From positions 1,073,459-1,137,458 of the forward strand of contig VZRN01005892.1 of NCBI GenBank assembly GCA_013397935.1: a DNA stretch of 64,000 nt, given 5' to 3'. Within the stretch, counting starts at the first letter, position 1. Every line of letters begins with the position of its first letter. The notes under the pieces are model-generated. The model did no database searches. It saw nothing but the letters and a program-made list of their open reading frames with translations, and was not told the origin of the DNA. A program made the position numbers and the translations under genes. Positions 36,641 to 49,701 of this stretch are shown here, one piece after another. The DNA is from Dasyornis broadbenti. Its lineage: Eukaryota > Chordata > Aves > Passeriformes > Dasyornithidae.

Positions 36641-36734
36641 NNNNNNNNNNNNNNNNNNNNNNNNNNNNNNNNNNNNNNNNNNNNNNNNNNNNNNNNNNNN
36701 NNNNNNNNNNNNNNNNNNNNNNNNNNNNNNNNNN
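36641..36734. other. Assembly gap (94 N)
   Basis: Unresolved bases, preceded by eight A and followed by eight T. The flanking homopolymers probably caused the break. The true length of missing sequence cannot be judged. Confidence 0.98.
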
Positions 36735-39700
36735 TTTTTTTTGAAAACCCTGTATAATCAGGCTGTCACACATCTTGAGTAGCAAAAAACCTTGTGCATA
36801 AGGAATTGCATTACTGTAAATGTAGTACACTGGACTATGTAATTAAGGACCAGGTTTTGTCAAAGATGTGGGAACTCTTATGGAGGAGGGGTAGTGGGAA
36901 AGGGCACAGACCAAGACGGAAGACACTTTTGCATTACAAGAGATACTGCCTTAGCTTAAGTGACACAAAAATGGAAAGAGAAGTGGAGATGAATGCAATA
37001 AAATCTTTACAAACACACAGTTATGAATACCTAGACGGTGAGACAATAAAATAGAGACAAGTAAGATTTCCTGTGGATACTCTCAATTTCACAGTAAAAA
37101 GTGAGCTTTAGCATCTCAGGCAGACACAAATTTGGGTAATAGATGAGAACAGAATGAAGCTGAGGTGAGCTAAAATGATAAGGCAGGACAACACTGTGCC
37201 GTTGCCATCAGCAAACTGGACAGAACAGTGGACCCAGGATCAGAGAAGATTATATCTTAGGATTTCTTCAGAAAATGGTAAGTAAACCAGGGAGATCCAT
37301 TCTGGAAGAAAGTACAGCATCCAAAGCAGAGGACAGAGGTATAACTAGTTGAATAGAGAGAGATTCTGAATCTACAGATTTGTTAAATTGCTCTTTTCTA
37401 TGAAGGAAACTTTGGAAAAAATAACAAGAAGTAAGAGTATTTTGGGACATAGAAAATGTTACAGGTGGGAAGTGGAAGACATATCATGCCCTTTTACTCA
37501 AATTCTCTAAATGAATTATAGAATTCATAGGTGAGGGCAGAATAAGGACAATTGGAGCAATTTCACTAAACTTCAGGATAGAATGTAATACTGCAGCATA
37601 AAGGATGCACTTGGAGTAGATGGGAAAGGTAATAAAAACTGGTTTAGCAACTGAGTGGTCTAGTTCAAAAAAGCTTTGGGCAAATAGTGGCTACTTGGTA
37701 CAGCATGGTGCTTTGAAGTGTGCCTGTCAGGATGGACTTTGTGGGAAATCAGTGTTTAGTGGCAGTGGTTAGATGAAAGAAGTTTCCGTTTCCTAGGACA
37801 GTTTCAGTTTCCTAGGACAACCGGGTTTATGAATAACCTGTCACCCATAGACAGGATTGTGTGTGTGAACATAAAACACTGTCATCTGTAAAATGAATAA
37901 AGCTCACTGTCATGGCTTCAGCTGAAGAACCAGGGGTAGTGAATACAGAGATAAATACCAATTTTAGACCTTAGAGGCTCTTGGTCTGTGTGCTGTTGCA
38001 TGGTTTCTGTGTGTGATCTTGACAGGGCTTGAATCTGGGAGGCTGAAAAATACATCGAGGGGAAAATGTCTTTCTCTGCCTTTTGTCGTGATAAGTTCTA
38101 GTTCCAGTTCTGCATGGCAGCCTTGCAGCACACGCTATGGAAGTCACATGTTGAAGTCATATGTGCCGTTTGTTTGAAACATAAAAGGCTTTGTGCCCCA
38201 CAGTCTTCCTGTGCCTCAGAGAGAGGGAAGGCAGAGAACTCTTGCTGTGGGATGTACATTCCCAAACTTAGCAGAGTTTATTACAGAACTTGTGCCCTGT
38301 ACACAGCCTGAAGGCAAAGGAAAGAACCAAGGTGTAGTGAAGCAGGTTTCTTAAAATAACTGGTGGTGTTTGGGATTAAATGCCTTAAAACAAACAAGCC
38401 CCCACCTGTCAGATGTTGTCAGGAGCAACGTGCAAGTTGCCATCAAGGTTTGGTGCAATTAGTTGTTTTCTTTGTACAAGGATATTTAGATGTAGTATAC
38501 AAGCCTTGTCCTAACTCTTGGTATTTCGTTCCAAGTGTTTGTCTTAAAGCATAAATTCTTCCCACAGACATCTTTATATACTATCAGAAAAATAGAAGTG
38601 GCCTTTAACATCTTCAGATGCTAAACAGGAGCAATTCTTCAGAAACATGGACCGGGTGTGTTTGCTAATCTTTTCCTCATGTAGCTGTCATGGAGAATGA
38701 ACAGAAGTCTAGCACTTAATCAAGTGCAAATACTGTTCACTGTATTTTTATATTTTACAAGTATAATCTGTCTAACAGGTATATTTAGTGTGCTATTAAC
38801 ATCTCATTTAGTGGTTTCTGCTGAGGTGTAGATTTATTGGAATGATTAAATGAGGTGGATTTAGTTACAATCATACACCGTACAGCAAACGTGTGCAATA
38901 TGACTGATGCCTGGGCAGAAAAACATCAGGTATTGTGAAATAAAAGTCAAAACAATGTTTATTCTAATTAATATTCAGACTGTATAATGGTTTATTTCTG
39001 CCAGAGTATGGACTGTGGTTATTTTTTCCCTGGTATATTTTTCTGCAACATTACACAGGAGACACTTAAGGGATTACAACTCAGTGCATGGTCTCAAAGA
39101 CGTGAGCCATTATTTTTAAGTGACTCAGTTCTGGTGTAACCTGGAAGTTTGGTTTCTTAAGTGCACTGTGGGTTGAAGTATTTTTGCTTTGGGATGTGTG
39201 TTTAGGTGTGGGCTTATTACTGATGGACTTGCTAGTCACTTCAGGAATAAATGTTTTGGAACCTTATATAAAAAACAACCAGACTTTGAACAGATATTCT
39301 TATTTTTCATACGGTAGTGGGGATAATCATATGCAGTCTTTATTCATAATACATCTAGAATGTTTCCTGACAACAAGAGTACATCTCAGGATTGACAATT
39401 GCCTCTGTCTGATGTCAGTAAGTTGACCTCTTTTACACTGTTTTAATCACAAATTGTAATTGGGTGGACATGTTGCTTTATCAGTGGCACTCTGAGAGCT
39501 CTCTTTCATTGCTGTTTTCTTTGTTGCAAAACAGGTATTTTTATATTTCTCAGTCTGAAATATATTCAACAATCTGAAAGATGTGTCCATGAAAGAAGTT
39601 GTGTATCTTCCAATGTGTAGGCAGTGTAGTGATGGTGTAGTAAACAGATGATTAATGATAAAGGACTTTTTATGTGTTATAAAATTTCTGCTACGAAAAA

Positions 39701-40846
39701 CACTTGAGTATTTTTAGAAAGAGCAAAAGAGGAAGAAAAAATTCTTTCTTTTCAGTTATTTCTGTACTGAGTAGTCTGCTTTTTTGTGTCCCTTTTACAC
39801 TGGCATCAGCAAAGCTAAGGTAGATTAACTTTAAATGTCAGCAATGGGAGACAGTGAGACGTGGTGGTATCTTGATATTAAAGCATATCAGATCACTCTA
39901 AGGTAACTAACTGCCACTTAGGTTTATGTTTTTTGCATGCCTGTGTGTCTGTTGGAGTGGAGTTGAAAGCCTTTCTGAAGCATTGGAGTGAGTTATGAAT
40001 AATATGTAGGCCAAGATGGAAAGAAACAAACATGACTTTCCCGTAGCCTTGGAATTTTTTTGTAGCTATAAGGCTTTGAATAGTTGATATGCCTTATCAT
40101 GGCTTTAATTGCTGTTTTGGTGTAAATATTCACCAGTCTCATGAAAGAAGTTTTGACTCACGCTCATATTTTTATCTTTACTCTTCGCAGTTTTGAGCTT
40201 CGTATTTTTTTTTTATATCTAATGTATAGCGCATAAATCACTGCAAAAGTAGGCAAGTGCATTCACATGCCTTTTGGTGTCACATGGCACATGTGGAAAA
40301 TGCCATGGCAAGTGTAAGAGACTGGGATAGTCACACTTTTTGAGTGAGACATTCAGGATATAATTGATTTAATAATTTGAAACCAGTATATATTTGTACT
40401 ACAGTGCAGTTAGGATACTTATAAATTTTTTTTCATTCTAAAACTAGCATGGCTGGACAAAGAATCAAGACAGTATTATTGAAGCCACTAAATTTTCTAT
40501 AGTCCTAAATCCACTGTACTAATAAAAATGAAAATTCGAAATTTTAATATAAGAAACTTCGTATTTTTGTTCATGATTACACAGCTCTCAAATGTGGTAC
40601 GGTAACTGTAATTGCTGTGTTTGTGTTTGGATTTTGAGTTATATAACCTCATTTTTTGAATTTGCCATGCACTTTTTGAACTCCTTTAGTTCTAGTGCTG
40701 TTCTTGGCTTGGTTTTGGACTGTAATGATTTTAAATAATTTCGATGAAATTAAGATGATTTATAATAGTTTTTTCTTGCCCTTAAAAGATCATAGCATAG
40801 ATTTAGTAGTGTGAGATGTTGAAATTCAGATGTAATTATTTTTGTA
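36735..40846 (+). other. Intronic sequence; contains a tandem ISRE-like pair
   Basis: No gene or named transposon is recognised. The segment 36850-37700 is somewhat richer in G and A than its neighbours, but I cannot assign it to a family. The tandem duplication at 37782-37819 is listed separately. Confidence 0.6.
37781..37819. promoter_or_regulatory. Tandem pair of ISRE-like motifs in a 19-bp duplication
   Basis: A 19-bp unit of the form GTTTCNGTTTCCTAGGACA occurs twice in direct succession (37782-37800 and 37801-37819) with one difference. With the preceding A, each gives an exact match to the interferon-stimulated response element pattern AGTTTCNNTTTCNY: AGTTTCCGTTTCCT at 37781-37794 and AGTTTCAGTTTCCT at 37800-37813. 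The motif match is direct; any regulatory role is inference. Confidence 0.4.
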
Positions 40847-40890
40847 TGTGTTGGGTTTGTGTGGCCAGGCTTTGGTAGCAGGGGTGCTGA
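40847..40890 (+). mobile_element. 5'-terminal scrap of the same LTR family as the solo LTR
   Basis: TGTGTTGGGTTTGTGTGGCC, then AGGCTTTGGTAGCAGGGG, corresponds to the first 40 or so bases of the LTR at 7908-9024, here on the plus strand and starting with TG. The similarity fades after about 40890. No 3' part or target duplication is visible. Confidence 0.7.
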
Positions 40891-43800
40891 TTTTACAGCC
40901 TCTCTAAGGGCAAAAATGTTTCCAGGTGATTGGATCCTGTTCTGTGCGTGAGGTTGTTCAAGATGATTTAGAATGCACATCAGTTATGGAAATAGCTCAT
41001 TTAAAACTCATGATTCATGTAACCTGTCAGAATCCAGATCCTGATCTCTTTGCTGTCACAGATTTTCTCACTGCTGTAGATTTATAACTAATTTAAAAGG
41101 AGTGTAGCAGTGATTTGTGCTCGTTGGAGAAGCGGTCCAGTCCAGAGAACGGTTGTATCTGTATAAAAGGAAGGAAGGGCTGTAGTTATCTGAAGTATTT
41201 TGAAACTTAATCTGACAGGTTTTTCTTCCTGTATGAGTAAGTGCAAAGGGCTCAGCAGACCTACACGAGTGCTTATGAGGGTTCCTAGGTTCAGGTTCTG
41301 GAAAGTCTCTCATTGACTCAGTTGCTTATTGTCTGCTGTTGCTTTGGTTTGCATTCACAGCTTGCAGGTGATGACAAGTTAAGAGATCTGCTTCCCACAA
41401 TCTCCTGGCCAATAAAACTGGATTGTGTAGAAGCATGAGACTATTTCAGTATTCACTGCTTTCTCTTTTAAGAGAGTAGTTAACAAAAGCAAAAACATAA
41501 AGCTGTTACTTTATAATTAACTTCTGCTCCATACATTGTACTTACTTTCTATACTGTGATTGAGATCATCTTAGTCAATAACTCCTTTTTGCAGCAGACA
41601 TATCTCATTCCAGATCTCTGTCACCAAAACATTGAGGAGCCCAATTTGGAGCCTCCTGAAGTCATAATGCATCTTTCTAATGCTACTGGAATGGTTTGTT
41701 TGTGTCATACAAGCTAGTACATCTCTTTTTCCCCTGTAGTATTGAACTCTTAAATTATCAACTATTAGCCCTCAAACACATCCTTTATTTGAAAGAACTC
41801 ATTCTCTGTGCTCTACTGCTTTTTTGACCGTAGAGAATTAGACATTATGGACAGTGGTTTGGTCAGCAGTACTGACTGCCCTAAGCTTGTAATCCTTATG
41901 AGTGAAATCCTGTGTGTTTAGATCTGTGGCTCTCCTGGCCTGCCCTGGAAGCTTGACATGCAGTTATTTGGAACAAAATGCTTATGTTTTGATGGTGGCC
42001 GGGAAAAATCAGTTCATTAGGAGCATCTTGAAATATGTCATTGCACAAAGCCGATTGCAGCGTGGGCTTGGCTCAGAGCAGCAGTAGGAGCACAATAGAA
42101 ATAACAGTGCAGAGTTTTCTCTCTTGTGAAATCAGTTACACTGTGCAACCATTTCAGGATTCATGTTTATGGAATAAGCACATTAAAAGGCAAGGAGATG
42201 CCAAATAACATGAAATTATTTCTATTCCCTGTAGAACATAACCAAACAATACTGAAAACTGAATGTATCTTGCTCAAATGCAAAATAAGAGCCTTGCAGT
42301 TGTTGGTTTTGGCAACAGTTTTGGTAACACTGTGCTGGCACCCCAATGCAGAAGAAAGTAGCTTTTCACACAGCACATAATTAACCAGGAGAGCCCTTGG
42401 TCACAGGGTGGTGAGGATGTGAGGCAGAATAAAAAAGCTGCTGTATGTAGGATGGACAGCCCAAGCAGGGAGGGCACCATTTTTGTTTTGAGAAAGGTAG
42501 TGGGTAATCTTTATTCAACCAGATCCTTGCCCTGTTCTTCCCCTCGATGTTTGTTTTGGGCACTAGTTGGAGAGAGGATGCTGGGCTAATAGCCCCTCTG
42601 GAATAACCTAGTTGATTTATTTTTATGTTCTTCTGGATGCAATTATTATTGGAGCAATCTCTTTTGGGAAGGGATAGTATTTATGTATCTTCTGTTTCTT
42701 CGAAGGGTTTTTTTAGGGCGGTTCTTTGCCACAGCAGTTGAATAGATGCCGGCCAGAAAATTCCTTTCAGCCTCCTCTTCCTACTAATTTCCCCCACTAC
42801 AATGCATCAAAGCAAAACCATTAAGTGATTTGTCAAATGTGACATCCACGGTTGGTACCTGATCCAGGATTCTGTTCCCAGTCTGATAAGTCTGTTCTTA
42901 AACCACCGGGCTGTGATTTCTCCACAGAAACCATCAAAAACATTTTAAAAATACCTAAAGAATCAAACAGAAAGACTCCAGAATCAAGCACCTGTGGATA
43001 TGTAAAATTTAGGCTACCTGTTCAGTGTTCAGTCTCGTGCATACAATTCTTACTGTAATAAAATCACAGGTGGTGTGGGAGTTTTGGTCCCTGTGCCTCA
43101 TTCAGTGCACAGTAAAACACGTAAATTAGTGAAGGAGATGAAGTCCTGAAAGTATTTGTACTGTGTTTATTTTTTTGTTGTTCATTGTGTGACCCTAGTA
43201 CTATTAGTTCCTGTCCCAGTGCTTGTAATGAATTTAGGAGGTTACAAGGAAGGTCCTTCAGAAACCAGCGTATGTTTCTATCAAATGCCTGCAGTGGAGT
43301 GAAGATCTGCTTTGTCTGCCTTGGCATGAGCTCTCTGGTGGAGTGCAGTGGTTTAGTTGTTGGATCATTTGTCCAGGTTTTCTGTGACTCTCACTCTTAC
43401 ATTTTCCCATGATTTAAAGAGTATGATATTTGTGGTCTTGCCATTGGAGGAGGATGTGGGGAAAGGGGCTTCAGTCCCAGGTGTGTTACAGCTGACTTTC
43501 CTCTCTGCGGCTCTTGCAGTCCCCACCGCCTTCCCATTCCCTCTGTTCCCCAGCTGCATCTTTCTTCTCTTACTTTGTCCTCTTCTGGCTCTAGCACCAT
43601 TGTGAAACATGGTGAATGCTGTAAGATTAATAGTGTGTGATTAAATATTTACAAACTGAGCTTTTTTCACAGACATAGAAAAAGGCATATCCTTCCACAC
43701 TCTGTGCCAAAGTGGGGGTCCTGGGCCAGTAAAAAAAAAAAAAACAAATCCACCTGTTACTTATATTGAGAAACAGATTTTTTTTCTACAGTGTAGCTTC

Positions 43801-46177
43801 TGGTAGATATCCATCAGAGGAAAAACTTATTACAGACTCTTTACTTGACCACATTACTGAAAATGGTATTTTATAGTAATAAAGTTTGGATTGCCCTGCA
43901 TGTAGGTATGCCTCGCTTTATTTGTATGAGTCACATTGGTTGGCATGCTAGTTTCGGAGGTTGCATTTATTTTTTGAGCACTGGGGATGGCAAATCTGGA
44001 AGCCATGCAGGATGTTTGATGGGACAATTTGCATCTTTTTATCTGGAAAGATTCTCCAGTTCAGCTGCTTCACAGTGGTGCTGGTGTTTTAGCCTCTGCA
44101 ACGTGCTGAAAAAGTTGAGGCACCCCTGTGTGTGAATGGAGCTCTTACCTAAAGTGTTCAACAATAAAAATAATAAATGTGGCTATGCTAAGTAAGCATA
44201 TGCTAAGTACAAGACTAACAGCAAGTTTAAACTCTGTACTGAGAATGGTACCTGACATAAATGTTGCAGTGAAAAACAATCTCTTCTGGAACCTACTAAA
44301 AAAACCACAAATGATGCTTTGAAGGTTGTATCATCAAAATGAATTATTAGGTGAATTCAGTACACAAACTACAAGAATAATGTGAATTAAAATAGCTCAG
44401 AACACATTATGTGCAGAGGGAATTAGAAGTTAAAGTAAACCAAGCAGAAGTGGGAATTGAAGGTGTCCTCCTTTTCAACATAATTTAAAATTCAGTCATC
44501 CAAGAGTAAAAATGAACAATTTGTATGTCATAAAACCTAAGAGTTTTTATTTAAGTATTCCTGAAGGGCCAGAGCTGTGTGACCTGTGTTGTTATTCTGT
44601 CAATAAATACTGAAACAACTTAGTGTGTCACCTTGGTGGTGCTTGCAGTTTTCCCCCCTCCTTTTTTTTTCTTCTTTTTGGTTGTGTCCATGAAGAGGGG
44701 AATTATCAGTCTGGATTTTTGAAGCTAAACTTCAAAACTGACTATTTATTTATATGACTTTATTGTACAGTGACACATCAAGCAGGGTTTGAAATTTTAA
44801 AATTCTGTAGAATTCAGAAACGTAACTTTTGTTTTCCAAAAATGTGAAAGCAATACGCATCCATCCTTTGTGCACGTCCATCTTATCTGTCTTCCTCTGT
44901 AGTCTGTTAATTATGTTGTGACCTTTAGGGTATAGATTATGGGATGCATTTGCTGCCAGTGATGAACAGATGAATAACTGTTCTCAACAGTCACTCCTGG
45001 TATTAAAATGTCTCCACCCATTCCCTTGAGCATATGATTTCACAGTGTCTGATGGCTTTGTGAAGGAGCTGCTACTAGTGGAAAGCCCTGGGATGGAAAA
45101 AAATGGCAGCTGGGTGTGGAGCTGCCAGAATACTTGCAGAGTTTAAGTAGGCAATATCCATTCCGTGCATTAATTATCACGGTTTACCGATGCTCATTAA
45201 TACGCCACTTTTATTACCGAGACACATGGTTGTGCTGCTTACCTGACACCCATTATTTCCTCCCTCTGAACAGAACAAAGGAAACAATAGTTGTCTGATG
45301 TTGCCATGACATACGTTATTTCCCAGAAAAGATGGAGGCAGTCAAAGCAGTCCTGCGTGCACGGCGCGGTGTTCCCTCAGCCTTCGGAGAGAGGCGAGTG
45401 AGACAATTGCTAATGTGGTAATTTTACACCTGACTGAGCAAGGTGTGTGGCTAACTGCAAGGAAGTGATTGACTCCAATGAGACTACTTAAGTAATTAGG
45501 CACTCAGTTTTTTAGTTTCATGCTGAATATGCTTTGCCGTGTTTATATCATATGTAGAATAAACACAGACAACGAGCGTTCATCTTCTGCTGTGGGTATT
45601 AAGGGCAGGTTGAAATCATCGTTTCTGATGAGAGAACTGAATAGCCAAATCCACCCATTGCTTGTATTTGAATCCTTGGCAAATAGTGGGCTTAGAAGAA
45701 GATTTAGAAACTAATTTTCAGTGACATCACAGAGAAGTAGCTGAAGCCAAAATAAAAATGAGTGGGAATCTATAAGTAATTGCTAATGGTTATTGCCAAG
45801 TGATTTTTGGTGCTCCATCATTTATTTATACTTCTACTGCTGTAAAAGCCCTGAAATTCAGAAATAGCTCAGATGTTAAGGTTTAATCCACTCACTATTT
45901 GTGCCCATTGCATTAAATGCTCATCAGATGAAAGTAAAAGAATCAAATAAGCACCTGCACACAGCTGGAGTAGAGAATAGGCAATATCCTTACCATCTTA
46001 TGGCCACTTCCTGTAACCACCAACCCAGAGGAAACACAATGTGAACCTCAAGGGGATTCCATTTTTGCATGAGAATGGTCTGTAATGTTGAATTGTATGT
46101 ATAATATTGGTTGCTCAATCACTTTTAGGTGTAGTTACCTAAATTCTATCCACATGGCTTTTGAGGCATGCAGGTAG
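40891..46177 (+). other. Intronic sequence; candidate conserved block near 45.1-45.5 kb
   Basis: No gene or named transposon is seen. A poly-A run of 14 lies at 43731-43744. The block at 45130-45520 has clustered homeodomain-type and SOX-type words and several CpGs, and is discussed in the findings. Confidence 0.6.
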
Positions 46178-46196
46178 TTTTTTTTTTTTTTTTTTT
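46178..46196 (+). repeat. Poly-T tract (19 bp)
   Basis: Nineteen consecutive T without an adjoining recognisable retrotransposon. Confidence 0.9.
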
Positions 46197-47462
46197 CTTT
46201 GCCCTCCATTATTTTCCTTTGTGTATTACTTCTATCAGTGTTCCAGTTGGTCTGGTTGTCTACTGGGGAGAATCACACCTGGTGACAGAGTAAGTTATAC
46301 CTACGGCACGAAATTTGTTGCATGAAAAGAAGGGTAATTACCTGTCACTGATAAAGGTAGATGTTAGAAATCTGTAAGCAGTGTTTCTTTGCACTTCGTA
46401 CTTGAAACTGAAGATTGCACATTAAACAGAAATATAATACATGACTTGAAATATGATTTCAGGTACTTCTATGATGTGTTTCTAAGCTCTGAACTGCTTT
46501 TTGTGTATGTGCTTCAAAGTCTTTTATATTGCTGTGTTCCAGCAGCTGGTGAGAAATATGCTGGCCTTCAGTGCAAATAAACTGCACTGTAGAATGTGAC
46601 TAAGCTTAACGTTAGCAATCATGGCCTTTTCACCTGGATATAGTTACTTAACTGTTATTTAAGCATCAGCATTCTTTCTGACACCATGACGCTGCTAAAC
46701 CTCATAAATTGTCTCCTAGGTCATCCTGGACAGGCCCAGTCAGGCTCCATCTCTTGCAGACAGGCATGGTAGGCACATGTTAATGAGGTTATACATGAGG
46801 ACAGTCTGCTCTTGCCTCGAGAATTACATCTGACAGATAATATGTCAAATGGCTACAAGAGCTTCAGCTGTTACTTCTCATGAAATTTTGCAGGTATTCT
46901 GAGAAAAAGCATCTTCAAAAATTTGTCCATGCCAATGCATGCACTCTTTTGACACTTCCCAGGGTTTATTTGGAGCACACGGCAGTGCTGGAGTGCTCCG
47001 CAGGACTGATTGCTCTGGAGTGCCATAGGTTGCATTCGTGTGTCTCGTGTTGGCAGCTTCAGTGTACAGCAAAACCAACATTTGTCTCCACTTAGCTGAG
47101 CCACTTCAGCACTTCTCTCATCCACAGGCTGACTCTGCTGTATGAGGATGGAAATCTAAGGGAAGTTATTTTAATCCCACAGTTGGAAACACCCTAGTTT
47201 ATAAAACATGGAGTAGATGGAGGATGCTGAGGTTGGTGCCTGTGCAGGCAATTTTTCACATCTATGTGGATGGTGACATTTGTTCATGGGGACTGTTGAA
47301 CTCACAGTCAGAGGCTTTAACGTGGCCTTTTTAGTGTGTGCAGTGATAAATGGCTGTGGATGTGGAAATGTCAGAAAAGTATGCGCTCTTATTAGACAGG
47401 AGGAAAGTAGAAACTTTCATGCAATGATATTTGAATTGCACCTAGATTCACCAAAGAGGCAA
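46197..47462 (+). other. Intronic sequence without recognisable features
   Basis: No gene, RNA or named repeat is seen. The open frames around 46870-47125 overlap on both strands and look like chance. Confidence 0.65.
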
Positions 47463-47655
47463 CCACGGAATGGTGTGGGTTGGAAGGGCCCCTAGGGACC
47501 ATCCCATTCCATCCCTTGCCCTGGGCAGGGACGCCTTCCACTATCCCAGGTTGCTCCAGGCCCCTTTCAGTCTGACCTTGGACACTTCCAGGGATGTGGC
47601 AGCCACAGCTTCTCTGGACAGCCTGTGGCAGTGCCTCACTGTGCTCTAAAAAGAA
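47463..47655 (-). mobile_element. CR1 LINE 3' fragment
   Basis: On the plus strand CACGGAATGGTGTGGGTTGG leads to CCCTGGGCAGGGACGCCTTC, CACTATCCCAGGTTGCTCC and CAGCCACAGCTTCTCTGG. This is the reverse of the CR1 3' end, truncated to about 190 bp. Confidence 0.92.
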
Positions 47656-48458
47656 GGAAAAAGAAAGGGCTTCACTGCTTCCAGTGTCATATCTTGCTGT
47701 TTGCTATTTGCTAATTAAAGTATATCTGAAGGTGCATTTCTTTGCATTTAGTAACCTGCAGCCAATATAACACTTTCTGTCATGTTTCCACTATTAATTT
47801 TATGCAATTAAGATGCCAGTGTAATTGCCAGAATTATTGTTGAACCCAGCCTACCTGCCTTTTCATGAAAGTCCCCAGTTAAATCATCAACTTTATTCAG
47901 TCATGTTAGGTGTTTCTCATTAAACCATAATAATGTGAAGTCTTTTCCGTAAGTCTGGTGAGACTTGGCCGTGAATGTGTGATAATTATATTGGTGATAG
48001 ATCAAATAGAAATATCTTCTGCTAGCAGGGTTATTTTGCATTTCACTCGTGATGTTGAGTAGCTGACATGAGATCTTTTTTCTTTTTATTGCCTTATTTC
48101 AAGGATGCAGGGAAGTGAGTACTGGGTATAAAATGATGTGAAGACAAATAGATCTTGTAAGTTTGAACCAACACAAACCTTAATGTAATTTTTGGTTTCC
48201 AAGCTCAAAGTCAGTGCAGTCATTTGGAAGGTTCAAATCTGATCCTTGGCAGATATAGATCATGTTTATCAATCTCATTATGTAGTTGTGCATTTAAACA
48301 ATGCTGAAAGAAGCATTTGTTAATGTTTTCTTTTTATTTTTCACTGAGGCATTTGCTATGCCTGTATAGATATGATACATTGATAAGATATTCTATGGAA
48401 TTTCTGTGTTAGGACAAATTTTCTGAAACTGACACCAGCTTTTGTGGTGGTGTTTTGT
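47656..48458 (+). other. Intronic sequence without recognisable features
   Basis: AT-rich; nothing recognised. Confidence 0.65.
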
Positions 48459-48502
48459 GGAATCATGGGATGATTTAGGTTGGAAAACACTTGATAAGAC
48501 AA
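48459..48502 (-). mobile_element. Very short CR1 3' terminal fragment
   Basis: GGAATCATGGGATGATTTAGG then TTGGAAAACACTTGATAAGA resembles the reverse of a CR1 3' terminus (GAATCATAGAATGATTTAGG type). Similarity ends after about 44 bp, making this either a heavily 5'-truncated insertion or a remnant. Confidence 0.7.
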
Positions 48503-49701
48503 TTAAGTGCAGTATGTGGTTGCAGTGAGGGTGGTACTGAACCTACCTGGCTTGTGAATGCAGCCATATGGATGGAAATTTTGCTGAATTTCATGGTATT
48601 CCTTCCATATCCGGGTTGTGTGAGCTCTGCCCTGACAGGGCATGCTGCTGAGCTGCTTGGTCCCTGTATGCTTTTGTCTAATGTGGTCAATATTGACTTG
48701 ATAAATACACAGGGAAGGGAGAATCGAGCAAGTTCAGGCAGACTCAGGAATCTCCCCCACGCTCCACTCTGCGCTCCTTGAGTCAATGGGATTGGTCAGG
48801 TCACAGCTCTGTCCTCGCCCCTGCAGGAGCCCCAGCTCGGGCAGCTCAGTGCCCCTGTGCACAGAAGGCTTTGCCGTACACACCAGTGTTGAGACTGTAT
48901 TTTGTACACATTATTGTCAGTGTCTTGGAACTCCAGTTAATAAGGGCATGGGAACAAGTGTGTTCCTAATGCCTGTCACTGCCTGCAGCCATGGCTGCGG
49001 CGTGAGCGCTGGTGAGAAGCAGAGGGGAGGGTCATTCGAGGAAACAACTCAATGCAATTGCCTGTTTCCCTTCTCCTCTCGTCTTTTCCTTTCTGATTTT
49101 AATGACAGAGCCAGTGGACAGGCTCTAGCCCTTGGAGTTATTTCGGACTGTCTGTAACAATTGTTTTTTGATTTTTTTTTTCTTTCATTTCTTTCTGTTT
49201 TCCAAATTGCTGCCATCATTACTCAGGAGCTGCTGCTGAAAGGGCAGGACCTGTGCACTGTCCTGAGGGTGTCCTTTACATTGGTTCATGTTAACTGAGT
49301 TGTAGAGCAAAGGCTTTGGGTTTGCTCTGCCACAGAATGAAGTATATTAACTGTTTTAGTGCGTTTTGTAAAAAACCCCATATTAAGGTCACTTTTTCTC
49401 CCAAGTCTCCCAGCTGGCAACATGAAATGCGACTTTGCCACCAGGACAGCATTGCATTTGCTGTCTTGTGATGCTGGGGGTTAGTCATGCTGCTCGGGTA
49501 GAAGGATACCTCAATGTATTTGGTTTGTTGATTTTTGAAAAATACGTGCTGTGAAATTAAATGAATAGTTAAATACTAAACTGTTAGGAAGAAATGTCCC
49601 TTTAGTGTCTCTTAGATTAGAATTTATCAGGAAAAATGCTTCCAATTTTGAATTGAGCATGCCCCACAGGCTAAACAGACGATTATTTTAATTTTTTTAA
49701 C
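48503..49701 (+). other. Intronic sequence, moderately GC-rich at 48.6-49.1 kb
   Basis: The segment 48600-49100 is more GC-rich than most of the intron and has open frames of up to 123 codons, but I see no domain, splice-site-bounded exon or named repeat. Confidence 0.6.

Noticed and set aside
36495..36830. Open frames spanning the N gap
   Set aside because: Their apparent length comes from reading through unknown bases.
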